NCBI RefSeq assembly: GCF_026898115.1 | Contig: NZ_CP114036.1 | Coordinates: forward strand, 2,666,001 to 2,730,000 | Reading direction: 5' to 3' | DNA length: 64,000 nt | Source of the DNA: Streptomyces sp. S465 | Lineage (GTDB): Bacteria; Actinomycetota; Actinomycetes; Streptomycetales; Streptomycetaceae | In this document: positions 53,764 through 63,358 of the stretch, in pieces | Position numbering within the stretch: the first letter of the stretch is position 1 | How the letters are laid out: each line of letters starts with the position of its first letter | Made by a program: the position numbers and the translations under genes | Notes under the pieces: generated by a model | Database searches by the model: none | Seen by the model: only the letters and a program-made list of their open reading frames with translations | What the model was told of the DNA's origin: nothing

Positions 53764-55242
53764 CTACCCCAGCGCCGCCACCCGTTCCCGGTAGCCCCGT
53801 ACCGGCGCCGCGTCCCGGTACGGTTCCAGGCGGCGTTCGAAGTCCCGTACGTACTCCAGCGCCCGTACCGAGCGCATCTCCGACGCCTGCTGCGCCGCCT
53901 CCGCTCCCAGCTGGCACGCCTGCTCCAGTTCGCCGAGGCCCAGTCGCGCCGTCGCCAGCACCACCCGGCAGAACAGCCGGCTGCGGGCGAACCCGGCGCC
54001 GCGCAGTCGCAGGGCGCGCTCGGCGTGCTGGGCGGCGGCGCGGTACTGCTGGAGATCACGGTGGCAGTGGCCGAACTCGTCGGCCAGCTGTGCCTCGTCG
54101 AAGAGCCGGGCCCAGTACGGCACCTCGTCCCCCGGCCGTGCCGCCTCCAGCGCACGCTCGGCGCGGGCGAGCGAGGCGGTGCAGGCGCGCACCTCGCCCA
54201 GGATGCCGTGGCCGCGCGCCTCGACCGCGTGCAGCAGCGACTGGAGCACCGGCGGGGCGCCGCCGCCCACTCCCTGCTGGGCCACCCTGGCCAGCTGCAC
54301 GGCCTCCCGCCCATGGCCCAGATAGACGGCCTGGCGGCTCATCGTCACCAGCACATAGCCGCCGTACGGACGGTCGCCGGCCGCCTGGGCCAGCCGCAGC
54401 GCCTGGACGAAGTAGCGCTGGGCCAGACCGTGCGCGGCGATGTCGTACGAGGTCCATCCGGCCAGCCGGGTCAGATCGGCGATCGCGCCGAACAGCCGCC
54501 GCCCGGTGGCCTCGTTGTAGGTGCCGCGCAGCATGGGCTCGCCCTCGTGCTCGAGGTAGCGCACCAGGGCCTGCCGGGCGTGCCCGCCGCCGTACGTCTG
54601 GTCCAGCGCGCCGAACAGCTCGCCGACCGAGCGCAGGGCCGCGATGTCGCCGGAGGTCACCCGGTGGCCCGCCGCGCGCCGGTCGCGGTCGGGCCGGCGC
54701 TGGCGGGGCAGCGGCGCCCGGCTCTGGGCGGGGGCGAGCCCCGGTCCGGGAGCCGGGCCGCCCGTCGGGCCGCCCGCCGTCGGCTCACCGCGCGCCACCC
54801 GGTCGTCGGGCCGGCCGATCAGCCAGTCGCGGCTGGGGACGACGAGCCCCGCCGGGGTGAAGGCGATCTTCCGCAGCTCCGCATGGCTGCCGGAGTCCTT
54901 GCGCCACAGCCCGCTGACGATGTCCACCGCCTCCTGCGGGGTGGCGGCGAACTCCAGCCCCGCGTAGACCGGCGCACACGCGTCCAGGCCCAGGTCCTGG
55001 GCGGTCAGCCGGCGTCCGAGGCGCCGGGTGAACACCTCGGCGATCAGCGCCGGGGTGGTGCCGCGCGGCTGCTGTCCGCGCAGCCACCGCGTCACCGATG
55101 TCTTGTCGTACCGCAGGTCCAGACCGTGCTCCAGCCCGAGCTGGTCCACCCGCCGGGCGAGCCCTGCGTTGGAGAAGCCCGCCTCGGCGATGAGCGCGGC
55201 GAGCTGACGATTGGGGATGCGCTGCGGGGGTTGTTCCGTCAT
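53764..55242 (-). CDS. HTH plus TPR streptomycete regulator
   Basis: A 492-residue protein whose N-terminus is an XRE-type HTH (LAALIAEAGFSNAGLARRVDQL and TSVTRWLRGQQPRGTTPALIAEVF), followed by a Pro/Gly/Arg-rich linker (about residues 170-205) and helical repeats of TPR type (ALVRYLEHEGEPMLRGTYNEATGRRLFGAIADLTRLAGW; YFVQALRLAQAAGD; AQHAERALRLR). The layout resembles NsdA/BldD-type pleiotropic streptomycete regulators, though the exact family is not assigned. ATG 55242 starts at the HTH. It is divergent from lipB. Confidence 0.78.
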   Translation of the reverse strand: MTEQPPQRIPNRQLAALIAEAGFSNAGLARRVDQLGLEHGLDLRYDKTSVTRWLRGQQPRGTTPALIAEVFTRRLGRRLTAQDLGLDACAPVYAGLEFAATPQEAVDIVSGLWRKDSGSHAELRKIAFTPAGLVVPSRDWLIGRPDDRVARGEPTAGGPTGGPAPGPGLAPAQSRAPLPRQRRPDRDRRAAGHRVTSGDIAALRSVGELFGALDQTYGGGHARQALVRYLEHEGEPMLRGTYNEATGRRLFGAIADLTRLAGWTSYDIAAHGLAQRYFVQALRLAQAAGDRPYGGYVLVTMSRQAVYLGHGREAVQLARVAQQGVGGGAPPVLQSLLHAVEARGHGILGEVRACTASLARAERALEAARPGDEVPYWARLFDEAQLADEFGHCHRDLQQYRAAAQHAERALRLRGAGFARSRLFCRVVLATARLGLGELEQACQLGAEAAQQASEMRSVRALEYVRDFERRLEPYRDAAPVRGYRERVAALG

Positions 55243-55447
55243 CAGCCTGCCGGTCTCCCTGATCGCTCTGTGGAACGGCGCGAATGTAACCGCCGCTCGA
55301 GGGCTGATCGCGCCCGTCGGCCTCCATTCATCCGATCGTGTGAGAACGAGCCGAGTGAGGACGTAACGGCACACGGTCGTACAGTGGCTGAGGCGTCACC
55401 GCGAGGCGTCGCCACCTCATCGAACGCGGGCCGAGAAGGAGCTTGTC

Positions 55448-56272
55448 GTGACCGCCGTGACCACGTCTTCCCCGGGGCCGGTCCCCGGTTCACCGGCACT
55501 GGCCTACGTCCACCTGGGCTTCGGGGCGGACGCCGTGGACTACCAGGAGGCGTGGCAGGAGCAGCGCCGGGTGCACGCCGCCCGCTTCGCGGACGAGATC
55601 CCCGACACCTGCCTGCTGCTGGAGCATCCGCCGGTCTACACGGCGGGGCGGCGCACGGCCGACAGTGAGCGCCCCCTGGACGGCACCCCCGTGGTGGACG
55701 TGGACCGCGGCGGCAAGATCACCTGGCATGGCCCCGGTCAGCTGGTCGGCTACCCGATCCTCAAGCTGCCGCGCCCGGTGGACGTCATCGCGCACGTCCG
55801 CCGCCTGGAGGAGGCGCTGCTGCGCACCTGCGCGGAGTTCGGCGTGGCGACCACCCGGGTGGAGGGCCGCAGCGGGGTGTGGGTGCTGGGCGACCCGGTG
55901 GAGCAGCGCCCCGCCCTCGGCGGGCTGAAGCTGGACTTCGACCCGCGGCTGGCGGACGAGGAGTTCGACCCGCGGCTGAACGGCCCGGAGTACGCCCCGT
56001 CCAACGCCGGGCAGCGCCGTGAGGACCGCAAGCTCGCCGCCATCGGGGTGCGCATCGCCAAGGGCGTGTCCATGCACGGCTTCTCGCTCAACTGCAATCC
56101 GGACAACACCTGGTTCGACCGGATCGTGCCGTGCGGCATCCGGGACGCGGGCGTGACCTCGCTCTCCGAGGAGCTGGGCCGGGACGTACCGGTGGCCGAG
56201 GTGGTCCCGGTCGTCGAGAGGCATCTGCGGGAGGTCCTGGAGTCCTCCGTGCCGCTGCCGCGGGCGGTCTGA
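55448..56272 (+). CDS. lipB: Octanoyl-ACP:protein octanoyltransferase
   Basis: A 274-residue LipB that transfers octanoate from ACP to lipoyl domains. Signatures are [56 protein letters not shown] (catalytic Lys) and FDRIVPCGI with catalytic Cys. GTG 55448 has AAGGAG 6 nt upstream. A short Arg/Gln/Asn-rich insertion ([22 protein letters not shown]) precedes the catalytic Lys. It is followed by lipA on the same strand at 211 nt; targets include the E2 encoded at 42.6 kb. Confidence 0.95.
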   Translation: MTAVTTSSPGPVPGSPALAYVHLGFGADAVDYQEAWQEQRRVHAARFADEIPDTCLLLEHPPVYTAGRRTADSERPLDGTPVVDVDRGGKITWHGPGQLVGYPILKLPRPVDVIAHVRRLEEALLRTCAEFGVATTRVEGRSGVWVLGDPVEQRPALGGLKLDFDPRLADEEFDPRLNGPEYAPSNAGQRREDRKLAAIGVRIAKGVSMHGFSLNCNPDNTWFDRIVPCGIRDAGVTSLSEELGRDVPVAEVVPVVERHLREVLESSVPLPRAV

Positions 56273-56483
56273 CCCTCCCCCGCCGCCGCGGGTCCGGCCT
56301 TCCCCGCCGCCGCGGGCGGTCCGGCCCGCGGCGGGAATGCGTCCTGGCCGCCTTCGGTTGCCCTGGACGTAAATCCGTACGAACCACGGGCGTACCCTGG
56401 TGACCGCCGACGACCCACAATCCCGTCGGCGAACTCGCCGCGCCGAGCCGCCCAGCAGAGCCAAGCAAAGAGGAGTGCCGGAC

Positions 56484-57434
56484 GTGTCCGCAGTCGCACC
56501 CGACGGTCGCAAGATGCTGCGCCTGGAGGTCCGGAACAGCCAGACCCCCATCGAGCGCAAGCCCGAGTGGATCAAGACCCGGGCGAAGATGGGCCCCGAG
56601 TACACCGAGCTGCACGGCCTGGTGAAGCGGGAGGGCCTGCACACCGTGTGCCAGGAGGCGGGCTGTCCGAACATCTACGAGTGCTGGGAGGACCGCGAGG
56701 CGACCTTCCTCATCGGCGGCGACCAGTGCACCCGGCGCTGCGACTTCTGCCAGATCGACACCGGCAAGCCGCAGGCGCTGGACCGGGACGAGCCGCGCCG
56801 GGTGGCCGAATCCGTACGCACGATGGAGCTGAAGTACGCGACCATCACCGGTGTGGCCCGTGACGACCTCGAGGACGGCGGCGCCTGGCTGTACGCGGAG
56901 ACCGTGCGCCAGATCCACTCCCTGATGCCGGACACCGGTGTGGAGCTGCTGATCCCGGACTTCAACGCGGTCCCCGAGCAGCTCGCCGAGGTCTTCTCGG
57001 CCCGTCCCGAGGTGCTCGCGCACAACGTCGAGACGGTGCCGCGGATCTTCAAGCGGATCCGCCCCGGCTTCCGCTACGAGCGCTCGCTCGAGGTGATCAC
57101 CAAGGCGCGTGAGGCGGGTCTGGTCACCAAGTCCAACCTGATCCTGGGCATGGGCGAGGAGCGCGAGGAGATCAGCCAGGCGCTTCAGGACCTCCATGAC
57201 GCGGGCTGCGAGCTGATCACCATCACCCAGTACCTGCGGCCGTCCGCCCGGCACCACCCGGTGGAGCGCTGGGTCAAGCCCCAGGAGTTCGTGGAGCTGA
57301 AGGAGGAGGCGGAGGAGATCGGCTACGCGGGTGTGATGTCCGGTCCGCTGGTCCGCTCCTCGTACCGGGCCGGCCGTCTGTACCAGCAGGCCATCGAGCG
57401 GCGCAATGTCGCGGTGGCCTCCCAGGCGGTCTGA
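56484..57434 (+). CDS. lipA: Lipoyl synthase
   Basis: Radical-SAM enzyme of 316 residues that inserts two sulfurs into octanoyl chains. The auxiliary cluster uses Cys56, Cys61 and Cys67 ([12 protein letters not shown]), the SAM cluster uses Cys82, Cys86 and Cys89 (CTRRCDFC), and the C-terminal RSSYRAG motif supplies the serine ligand. GTG 56484 is set by AGAGGAG about 8 nt upstream; a GTG 9 nt earlier is too near it. The auxiliary cluster is consumed in turnover, so the enzyme depends on Fe-S carriers such as the HesB protein at 27.2 kb. Confidence 0.97.
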   Translation: MSAVAPDGRKMLRLEVRNSQTPIERKPEWIKTRAKMGPEYTELHGLVKREGLHTVCQEAGCPNIYECWEDREATFLIGGDQCTRRCDFCQIDTGKPQALDRDEPRRVAESVRTMELKYATITGVARDDLEDGGAWLYAETVRQIHSLMPDTGVELLIPDFNAVPEQLAEVFSARPEVLAHNVETVPRIFKRIRPGFRYERSLEVITKAREAGLVTKSNLILGMGEEREEISQALQDLHDAGCELITITQYLRPSARHHPVERWVKPQEFVELKEEAEEIGYAGVMSGPLVRSSYRAGRLYQQAIERRNVAVASQAV

Positions 57435-57672
57435 GGTCACCGTCCGTCACCGCCTTCGTCCGGTGTGAGCAACACGTTATGTGATTGCGGGCACACACAT
57501 GTCCGAAGGCTCCGACAACGTCGCAGGTCACGGGCGCCATACGGGCCGCAGCGGGGATTCATCGGTGTTTGACCGCCCAGTCACGCACTGGTAACACCAT
57601 TGGGTAACGATTAAGCCACGCACCGCTCATAGGTTGTGCGTCACGATCATCCGCCGCTTCCGAGGGGTACCC
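57435..57672. promoter_or_regulatory. Promoter region after lipA
   Basis: The gap has TAACACCATT and TAACGATTA runs (57595-57616, with GGTAAC repeated 13 bp apart), AT-richer than its surroundings and probably the promoter of the next small gene. No clean operator palindrome is seen. Confidence 0.35.
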
Positions 57673-57870
57673 ATGCCGGCTGCGCCCGTACGCCCGTCCG
57701 TCACCGACGCGCTCCTCGTCCTGGAGGCCCTGCTGCTGCGCGGCGGGCAGCGCACCGCCCGCCGCAACGCCTGGACGGCGGTGCTCGAGGACCGCCGCCG
57801 GGCCAAGGACCGGCACGAGGCGGAACATGTGCTGGAGGCCGTGTCCACCGGGGCTTCCCAAGCCACGTAA
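57673..57870 (+). CDS. Small conserved helical protein
   Basis: A 65-residue Arg/Glu/Ala-rich protein, VTDALLVLEALLLRGGQRTARRNAWTAVLEDRRRAKDRHEAEHVLEAV, likely two helices. ATG 57673 has CGAGGGG upstream. From memory a similar small protein sits between lipA and the DUF4191 gene in other streptomycetes. Its stop codon overlaps the -10-like box of the next gene. Function unknown. Confidence 0.75.
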   Translation: MPAAPVRPSVTDALLVLEALLLRGGQRTARRNAWTAVLEDRRRAKDRHEAEHVLEAVSTGASQAT

Positions 57871-57880
57871 ACTTCGCTGT
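57868..57880 (+). promoter_or_regulatory. -10-like TAAACT before the DUF4191 ATG
   Basis: TAAACT (57868-57873) begins within the stop codon of the small gene and ends 7 nt before ATG 57881; no ribosome site is present. Confidence 0.5.
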
Positions 57881-58561
57881 ATGGCGAGGAAGGAAACATC
57901 CGAGAACCCCGGGCGGCTGAAGCAGATCGCCCTGACCTACAAGATGACCAAGCGGGTCGACTCGAAGGTCGGTCTTGTCGTCGCCGGCGTGGGGATTGTC
58001 ACCTTCGGTGTCCTTCTCGCGATCGGCTTCTGGATCGGCCACCCGATCTTCCTTGGCATCCTGGGCTTCGTCCTGGCTTTCCTCGCGATGGCGATCATTT
58101 TCGGCCGCCGTGCCGAGCGGGCCGCCTTCGGACAGATGGAGGGCCAGCCGGGCGCGGCGGCGGCGGTGCTGGAGAACGTGGGCCGCGGCTGGTCGGTGAC
58201 CCCCGCGGTGGCCATGAACCGCAACCAGGACGTCATCCACCGCGCGGTGGGCAAGGCGGGCATCGTGCTGGTCGCCGAGGGCAACCCGAACCGGCTCAAG
58301 AGCATGCTGGCCGCCGAGAAGCGGAAGATGGCGCGCATCGTCGCGGACGTTCCGGTCCACGATGTGATGGTGGGCTCCGGCGAGGGCCAGGTGGAGATCA
58401 AGAAGCTGCGCACCACACTGCTGAAGCTTCCCCGGGTGCTGCCGGGCGCACAGGTCACGGTGGTGAACGACCGACTGCGCGCACTGGGCGACCTGATGAG
58501 CAACATGCCGATTCCCAAGGGCCCGATGCCGAAGGGCATGCGGATGCCGAAGGGGCGCTGA
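57881..58561 (+). CDS. DUF4191 membrane protein
   Basis: A 226-residue protein with two close TM helices (about residues 33-52 and 54-73, VGLVVAGVGIVTFGVLLAIGF and PIFLGILGFVLAFLAMAIIFG) and a basic cytoplasmic domain (VLENVGRGWSVTPAVAMNRNQDVIHRAVGKAGIVLVAEG). Family DUF4191, function unknown; the lipA neighbour in mycobacteria is the same family (Rv2219). It ends in a Met/Pro/Lys/Gly tail (PMPKGMRMPKGR). Confidence 0.88.
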   Translation: MARKETSENPGRLKQIALTYKMTKRVDSKVGLVVAGVGIVTFGVLLAIGFWIGHPIFLGILGFVLAFLAMAIIFGRRAERAAFGQMEGQPGAAAAVLENVGRGWSVTPAVAMNRNQDVIHRAVGKAGIVLVAEGNPNRLKSMLAAEKRKMARIVADVPVHDVMVGSGEGQVEIKKLRTTLLKLPRVLPGAQVTVVNDRLRALGDLMSNMPIPKGPMPKGMRMPKGR

Positions 58562-58596
58562 GCACTCCCCGTCACCGCACGGACAACGCATACGAG

Positions 58597-58629
58597 ACGG
58601 CGGCCCGGATATCGATTCCGGGCCGCCGT
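58597..58629 (+). terminator. Terminator hairpin after DUF4191
   Basis: Arms ACGGCGGCCCGGA (58597-58609) and 58617-58629 pair perfectly over 13 bp with a 7-nt loop, followed by TTCTGTG, between convergent genes. Confidence 0.75.
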
Positions 58630-58734
58630 TTCTGTGCGTTTACGGGTCGTATGTAATCCGCGCATTGTATGTAATCGGAAGCCGGACGGCCGGCCTGCGC
58701 GGGGCGGGCCTCGGCGATCCGCGCGGGGCGGGCC

Positions 58735-59202
58735 TCAGACCCTGATCTGCACCGAGCGGGAGAGCCGGTCGTGCAGTCCGCGGGTGTCGCGGTCCCAGAC
58801 CACGGCCGGGATGACGAGCACCACCAGCACACTGCGCAGGACGGCCCGCGGCAGGCTCAGCCGCACTCCGCCCTCGCCGATGACCCGCAGCCTGAGCAGC
58901 AGCTTGCCGGGGGTGGCGCCGACGGTGCCCACGGTGATCAGGCTCAGCACCAGGAAGACGAGCAGGGCCCAGTTACCGGCGGCCCGCGCATCGCGGCCGG
59001 ACAGCAGGGCGTAGGAGACGAGGAGGCACAGGGCCCAGTCGATGAAGAGCGCCCCGAAGCGGCGCCCCAGTGGCGCTATGGCGCCCGGTCCGCTCTCGGG
59101 AAGCCCGAGGCCCTCTCCCCGGTAGCCGAATTCGACACCCATGTCCTCGGCGGCCGCGCGGGGCCCGGAAAGCCACGATCCGATTGCTTGCCTCTTGTCC
59201 AC
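58735..59202 (-). CDS. RDD-family membrane protein
   Basis: A 155-residue protein with a short cytoplasmic N-terminus and three hydrophobic segments; the RDD signature is [21 protein letters not shown] near residue 47 (with Asp in the helix), then [12 protein letters not shown] and [19 protein letters not shown] proteins have been linked to ion or stress transport, but the function is not firm. GTG start. It is divergent from glnA by 253 nt, as in the mycobacterial order. Confidence 0.88.
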   Translation of the reverse strand: MDKRQAIGSWLSGPRAAAEDMGVEFGYRGEGLGLPESGPGAIAPLGRRFGALFIDWALCLLVSYALLSGRDARAAGNWALLVFLVLSLITVGTVGATPGKLLLRLRVIGEGGVRLSLPRAVLRSVLVVLVIPAVVWDRDTRGLHDRLSRSVQIRV

Positions 59203-59323
59203 CCGTCCACGTTACTGCGACCGCATACGTTTCCCGGGCCGGGCCCCTCCCCATCGGCTTCCGCCGATCCCGTGCGGCGCCTATTCACCTGCCGCGAAGC
59301 CCCCGCAACCACCCCTGAGCCGG

Positions 59324-59361
59324 TTAACCTGGGTGAAACAAATGGGTCATGCACGGGAAAT
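59324..59361 (+). promoter_or_regulatory. GlnR-type operator of glnA (four half-sites)
   Basis: TTAAC-n6-GAAAC-n6-GTCAT-n6-GAAAT at 59324-59328, 59335-59339, 59346-59350 and 59357-59361 reproduces the known GlnR layout gTnAC-n6-GaAAC repeated with exact 6-nt spacers. A -10-like TATGGT lies just downstream (about 59373). GlnR is the global nitrogen regulator of streptomycetes and activates glnA in nitrogen limitation. Confidence 0.85.
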
Positions 59362-59455
59362 CCCGGCTGCCTATGGTCGGCGAAGCGCGCCACCGCACAG
59401 GACCGCGCGACCGAACGAATCCCCGTCCCCCCGCGGCCGGGCTAGGAGGAGTTGG

Positions 59456-60865
59456 ATGTTCCAGAACGCCGACGACGCTCGGAAGTTCATCTCGGACGAG
59501 GACGTCAAGTTCGTCGACGTCCGCTTCTGTGACCTTCCCGGCGTCATGCAGCACTTCACCGTACCGGCGGAGGCGTTCGACCCGAACGAGGAGCTGGCCT
59601 TCGACGGTTCGTCGATCCGCGGTTTCCAGGCGATTCACGAGTCGGACATGGCCCTGCGCGCGGACCTTTCCACGGCGCGGGTCGACCCGTTCCGCCGGGA
59701 CAAGACCCTCAACATCAACTTCTTCATCCACGACCCGATCACGGGTGAGCAGTACAGCCGCGACCCGCGGAACATCGCCAAGAAGGCCGAGGCGTACCTC
59801 GCCTCCACCGGTATCGCGGACACCGCGTACTTCGGTCCCGAGGCGGAGTTCTACGTCTTCGACAGCGTGCGCTTCGAGACCAAGTCGAACGAGGCCTTCT
59901 ACCACATCGACTCCGAGGCGGGCGCCTGGAACACCGGTGCGCTGGAGGACAACCGCGGCTACAAGGTCCGCTACAAGGGCGGTTACTTCCCGGTTCCGCC
60001 GGTCGACCACTTCGCCGACCTGCGCGCCGAGATCTCCCTGGAGCTGGAGCGGGCCGGCCTCCAGGTCGAGCGCCAGCACCACGAGGTGGGCACCGCCGGC
60101 CAGGCCGAGATCAACTACAAGTTCAACACGCTGCTCGCGGCCGCCGACGATCTCCAGCTCTTCAAGTACATCGTCAAGAACGTCGCGTGGAAGAACGGCA
60201 AGACCGCGACCTTCATGCCGAAGCCGATCTTCGGTGACAACGGCTCGGGCATGCACGTCCACCAGTCGCTGTGGCAGAACGGCTCCCCGCTCTTCTACGA
60301 CGAGCAGGGCTACGCGGGCCTGTCGGACACCGCCCGCTACTACATCGGCGGCATCCTCAAGCACGCCCCGTCGCTGCTGGCCTTCACCAACCCGACGGTG
60401 AACTCCTACCACCGCCTGGTCCCGGGCTTCGAGGCGCCGGTCAACCTGGTGTACTCGCAGCGCAACCGCTCCGCCGCGATGCGTATCCCGATCACCGGCT
60501 CCAACCCGAAGGCCAAGCGCGTCGAGTTCCGCGCCCCGGACTCCTCGGGCAACCCGTACCTGGCCTTCTCGGCCCTGCTGCTCGCGGGCCTGGACGGCAT
60601 CAAGAACAAGATCGAGCCGGCCGAGCCGATCGACAAGGACCTCTACGAGCTCGCCCCCGAGGAGCACGCGGGCGTTCCGCAGGTCCCGACCTCCCTCCCG
60701 GCCGTCCTCGACTCCCTCGAGGCCGACCACGAGTTCCTCCTCCAGGGCGGTGTCTTCACCTCCGACCTGATCGAGACCTGGATCGACTACAAGCGCACCA
60801 ACGAGATCGCGCCGCTCCAGCTGCGTCCGCACCCGCACGAGTTCGAGCTCTACTTCGACGTGTAA
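59456..60865 (+). CDS. glnA: Glutamine synthetase type I (beta)
   Basis: A 469-residue GS that makes glutamine from glutamate, ammonia and ATP as a dodecamer. Markers are [30 protein letters not shown] (metal Glu), [12 protein letters not shown] (His269-type), [10 protein letters not shown] and the adenylylation Tyr (about Tyr397) in [11 protein letters not shown], so it can be controlled by GlnE as well as GlnR. ATG 59456 has AGGAGGA 5 nt upstream; upstream frame sequence is leader. Confidence 0.98.
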   Translation: MFQNADDARKFISDEDVKFVDVRFCDLPGVMQHFTVPAEAFDPNEELAFDGSSIRGFQAIHESDMALRADLSTARVDPFRRDKTLNINFFIHDPITGEQYSRDPRNIAKKAEAYLASTGIADTAYFGPEAEFYVFDSVRFETKSNEAFYHIDSEAGAWNTGALEDNRGYKVRYKGGYFPVPPVDHFADLRAEISLELERAGLQVERQHHEVGTAGQAEINYKFNTLLAAADDLQLFKYIVKNVAWKNGKTATFMPKPIFGDNGSGMHVHQSLWQNGSPLFYDEQGYAGLSDTARYYIGGILKHAPSLLAFTNPTVNSYHRLVPGFEAPVNLVYSQRNRSAAMRIPITGSNPKAKRVEFRAPDSSGNPYLAFSALLLAGLDGIKNKIEPAEPIDKDLYELAPEEHAGVPQVPTSLPAVLDSLEADHEFLLQGGVFTSDLIETWIDYKRTNEIAPLQLRPHPHEFELYFDV

Positions 60866-60898
60866 GCCGACGTGTGAGCGAAAAGCTCGCGGTCTTCG

Positions 60899-60941
60899 CC
60901 GAGCCCCCGCCACCGCCCGATGGGCGGCGGCGGGGGCTCGG
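60899..60941 (+). terminator. Terminator hairpin after glnA
   Basis: Arms 60899-60918 and 60922-60941 pair over 20 bp with one G-U-type mismatch and a GAT loop, 34 nt past the glnA stop. Confidence 0.8.
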
Positions 60942-60950
60942 TGCGTCAGG

Positions 60951-61550
60951 TCAGGGGTTCACGGTCTGGGTGTCGGTGCCGGAGGACGGCAGGAAGCTGG
61001 TGTCGCCGTTGTAGAGGGCAACCACCAGGTGGGTACCGGCGTCCAGGTTGCTGAGCGACAGCGTCGCCGTACCGCCCGACAGCGGCTGGACGAACGTACC
61101 GCCGCCGGAGCCGCCGACGAAGAAGGTGACCGTCCCGGTGGGGACGCCCGACCCGGGTGCGACCGGGGTGACGCTGGCGGTGAACGTGACCGACTGGCCC
61201 ACCGTCGAGGGGTCCGGCGAGGAGGTCACCGACGTCGTGGTCGCCGACGGGAGGACGATGAGGGCGCCAACGCCGCTGGAGGGGGCGAAGGTGGTGTCAC
61301 CGCTGTAGTTGGCGAGGACGGCGTGGGCGCCGACGCTCAGCCCGGCGGGGACGGTGACCGAGGTCGTCCCGCCCGACAGCGTCCCGGTCAGGGTGGGGCC
61401 GCCGGTGACGACGAACGTGACGGTACCGGTGGGGGTTCCGGTACCCAGTGGGATCACGGTGGCGGTGAGGGTGACCGACTGTCCGGCCGTCGCGGGAGTG
61501 GGGGTCACCGTGACCAGGGTGATCGTGGGCGTGGTCGTGGGCGTGGTCAT
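60951..61550 (-). CDS. Two-domain Ig-like (Big_3-type) repeat protein without signal peptide
   Basis: A 199-residue protein made of two tandem Ig-like beta domains (about residues 10-100 and 105-199), each with SVTxTATV/SVTFTASVTP, TPTGTVTFVV/VPTGTVTFFV and ANYSGDTTF/ALYNGDTSF. Start MTTPTTTPTITLV has no signal peptide, although such domains are normally extracellular. ATG 61550 has GGAGG 6-10 nt upstream; a longer frame has a Cys/Arg-rich non-signal start. The two domains are about half identical, an internal duplication. Role unknown. Confidence 0.78.
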   Translation of the reverse strand: MTTPTTTPTITLVTVTPTPATAGQSVTLTATVIPLGTGTPTGTVTFVVTGGPTLTGTLSGGTTSVTVPAGLSVGAHAVLANYSGDTTFAPSSGVGALIVLPSATTTSVTSSPDPSTVGQSVTFTASVTPVAPGSGVPTGTVTFFVGGSGGGTFVQPLSGGTATLSLSNLDAGTHLVVALYNGDTSFLPSSGTDTQTVNP

Positions 61551-61883
61551 GTTGGGCCCTCCGAGTGAGGTGAGGGTGGTGGGCCTCGCCCGCCACGCGG
61601 GCCCGGAGCGGGGCGCGGCGGTGCATCGGAGGCTAGGGGGTGCGCACATACGGCGATCCACGCGGGGATATCCCCGTGTCGCCGTCCCCCGGCAGATGGG
61701 GAACCCACCGGTCTGTAGCACCAGTAGGCGCGCGGCTCGCCGCCAATGCCATAGAGGTGCCGCCCAATTACCCCGGATAGCGCAGCGCTCGGCGGCTCCC
61801 CCAGCGCACACCGCTCACCTCATACGGCGCGCGTCCCCCACCGCCGGGACACCGCGCACACTCCGCGCATCCAGCCCCGGAGA
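61551..61883. other. 333-nt gap upstream of the Ig-repeat gene
   Basis: It should carry the promoter of the Ig-repeat gene. The only notable item is the perfect 12-nt palindrome GGGGATATCCCC (61664-61675). No gene-like coding signal was found. Confidence 0.4.
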
Positions 61884-63260
61884 TCAGCCGCCGTCGCCGA
61901 AGCCTCCCCCGAAGCCGCCGCCGAAACCACCGTCGAAGCCGCCGCCGTCGCCGAAGCCACCGCCGAAGTCGTCGCCGCCCCCGCCGTCGCCGAAGTCACC
62001 GTCCCCGCCGTCGCCGAAGCCACCGCCGAAGTCACCGGTGTCGTAGCCGGGGCCGAGGGATCCGCCCAGCAGCGTGCCGATCAGCAGTCCGGGCAGCAGC
62101 ATCGAGCCGTATCCGCCGAAGTACCCGCTCGCCCAGGGTCCGTAGGCGGGACCGGCCTCCCAGTACGGGCGTCGCCGGTCGCCGCCGACGGGGACGGTGC
62201 GGGCGTCCGGATCGAGGCCGTCGTCGATGCGGGTGGCGTCGGCGGCGCAGGCGGGGACGGAGCGCGAAGTGCCGCCCGCGGGCGCCCACGGGACGTCCCG
62301 GACCGATGGTCCGTGCCGCGGGTCGAAGAAGCACGGAGGGCGCCGCTGGGGCAGCGGGCCGCCCTCGCGGCGGGCGTCGAGCATCGCCAGTGCGAAGCGG
62401 CCCTCCTCCAGCGCCTCGGTCACCGGCCGCATGTCCCCGGGCCGCCGGGCGGCGGCCGACCTGGCCTTGGCCTCGTCGTACGCGTCCAGGGCGCGGCCGT
62501 AGTCCTCCGCCATCTCGGGGGTGGACGCCGGGTCGGCGGGGTCGAAGCCGGTCCGGCCGAGCTTCTCGCCGTACGCGGTGATGTCCTCTTCGACCGCGCC
62601 GCGCACCTGCTCCAGCTCGGCCCGCTCGCGCTCACGGCGGTGCTTGTTGGTGCGCCGCAGCATGTAGAGGCCGCTTCCGCCGACGGCGGCCAGGACGATC
62701 AGCACCGCCACCGCGTCCCCCACCGACAGGCCGGTGGAGTCCCGCGCGCCCCGGTCGCCGCCGGTCCCCTGGCCGGTTCGGTCGTGGATCGCCGCCGCCG
62801 TGTCGGCCACGAAGCCCTCCAGGACCGCCGCGAGATCGCGCGGATGCTGCCGCAGGTTCCGCTCCGCCAGCGCTTGCGAGGTGCGTCCGGGCAGCACCGA
62901 GGTGTCGGAGGCCGCTCCGAAGGAGGAGCCCAGCGCCACCGCGTAGACGCCGGGGCGGTCGACGGCAGCGCGCAGCCGCCCGAAGACGCGCTCTCCGCCG
63001 TACGCGGGGTCGTCCGGCAGGACGGCGACGTAGACGGGCACCCCGGCGGCACGGATGTGTCCCGCGAGGTCGCGCGCCTGCGCGGCGCTCAGCGCGGCGG
63101 AGGCTCGTGGATCGACGTACACCGGGTTGCTGCGCAACGCCTTGCCGATCTTGTCCACGTCCGTTTCGGCACGCGCGCCCCCGGCGGTGAGCACCACCGC
63201 CGCCAGGGCGACGAGGAGGGACAGCAGCACCGTGCCCCATCGCGACGTCTTGCCGGACAC
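61884..63260 (-). CDS. Membrane-anchored protein with Gly/Asp/Phe-rich tail
   Basis: A 458-residue protein with an N-terminal signal peptide (to about residue 31, ARAET), an extracellular domain of about 130 residues (NPVYVDPRASAALSAAQ... PVYVAVLPDDPAYGGERVFG) reminiscent of TPM-type domains, a TM helix (about residues 182-201), a basic/coiled cytoplasmic segment (KHRRERERAELEQVRGAVEEDITAYGEKL), and a C-terminal tail of about 50 Gly/Asp/Phe residues (GGFGDGG repeats). Family not confidently assigned. GTG start. The tail's repeats are visible in the DNA at 61884-62030. Confidence 0.72.
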   Translation of the reverse strand: MSGKTSRWGTVLLSLLVALAAVVLTAGGARAETDVDKIGKALRSNPVYVDPRASAALSAAQARDLAGHIRAAGVPVYVAVLPDDPAYGGERVFGRLRAAVDRPGVYAVALGSSFGAASDTSVLPGRTSQALAERNLRQHPRDLAAVLEGFVADTAAAIHDRTGQGTGGDRGARDSTGLSVGDAVAVLIVLAAVGGSGLYMLRRTNKHRRERERAELEQVRGAVEEDITAYGEKLGRTGFDPADPASTPEMAEDYGRALDAYDEAKARSAAARRPGDMRPVTEALEEGRFALAMLDARREGGPLPQRRPPCFFDPRHGPSVRDVPWAPAGGTSRSVPACAADATRIDDGLDPDARTVPVGGDRRRPYWEAGPAYGPWASGYFGGYGSMLLPGLLIGTLLGGSLGPGYDTGDFGGGFGDGGDGDFGDGGGGDDFGGGFGDGGGFDGGFGGGFGGGFGDGG

Positions 63261-63358
63261 ACCCCGGGGTTACCCGCACATGGGACATCTATGCACATTT
63301 AGGACTTGATGCTCAGACGGCCGGTGGTCAGTGCGGCCGGTGGTCAGTGCGGTCGTGG

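Noticed and set aside
57592..57616. A GlnR site upstream of the small gene after lipA
   Set aside because: GGTAAC repeats are 13 bp apart instead of the 11-bp half-site phase, and the GaAAC half-sites are missing.
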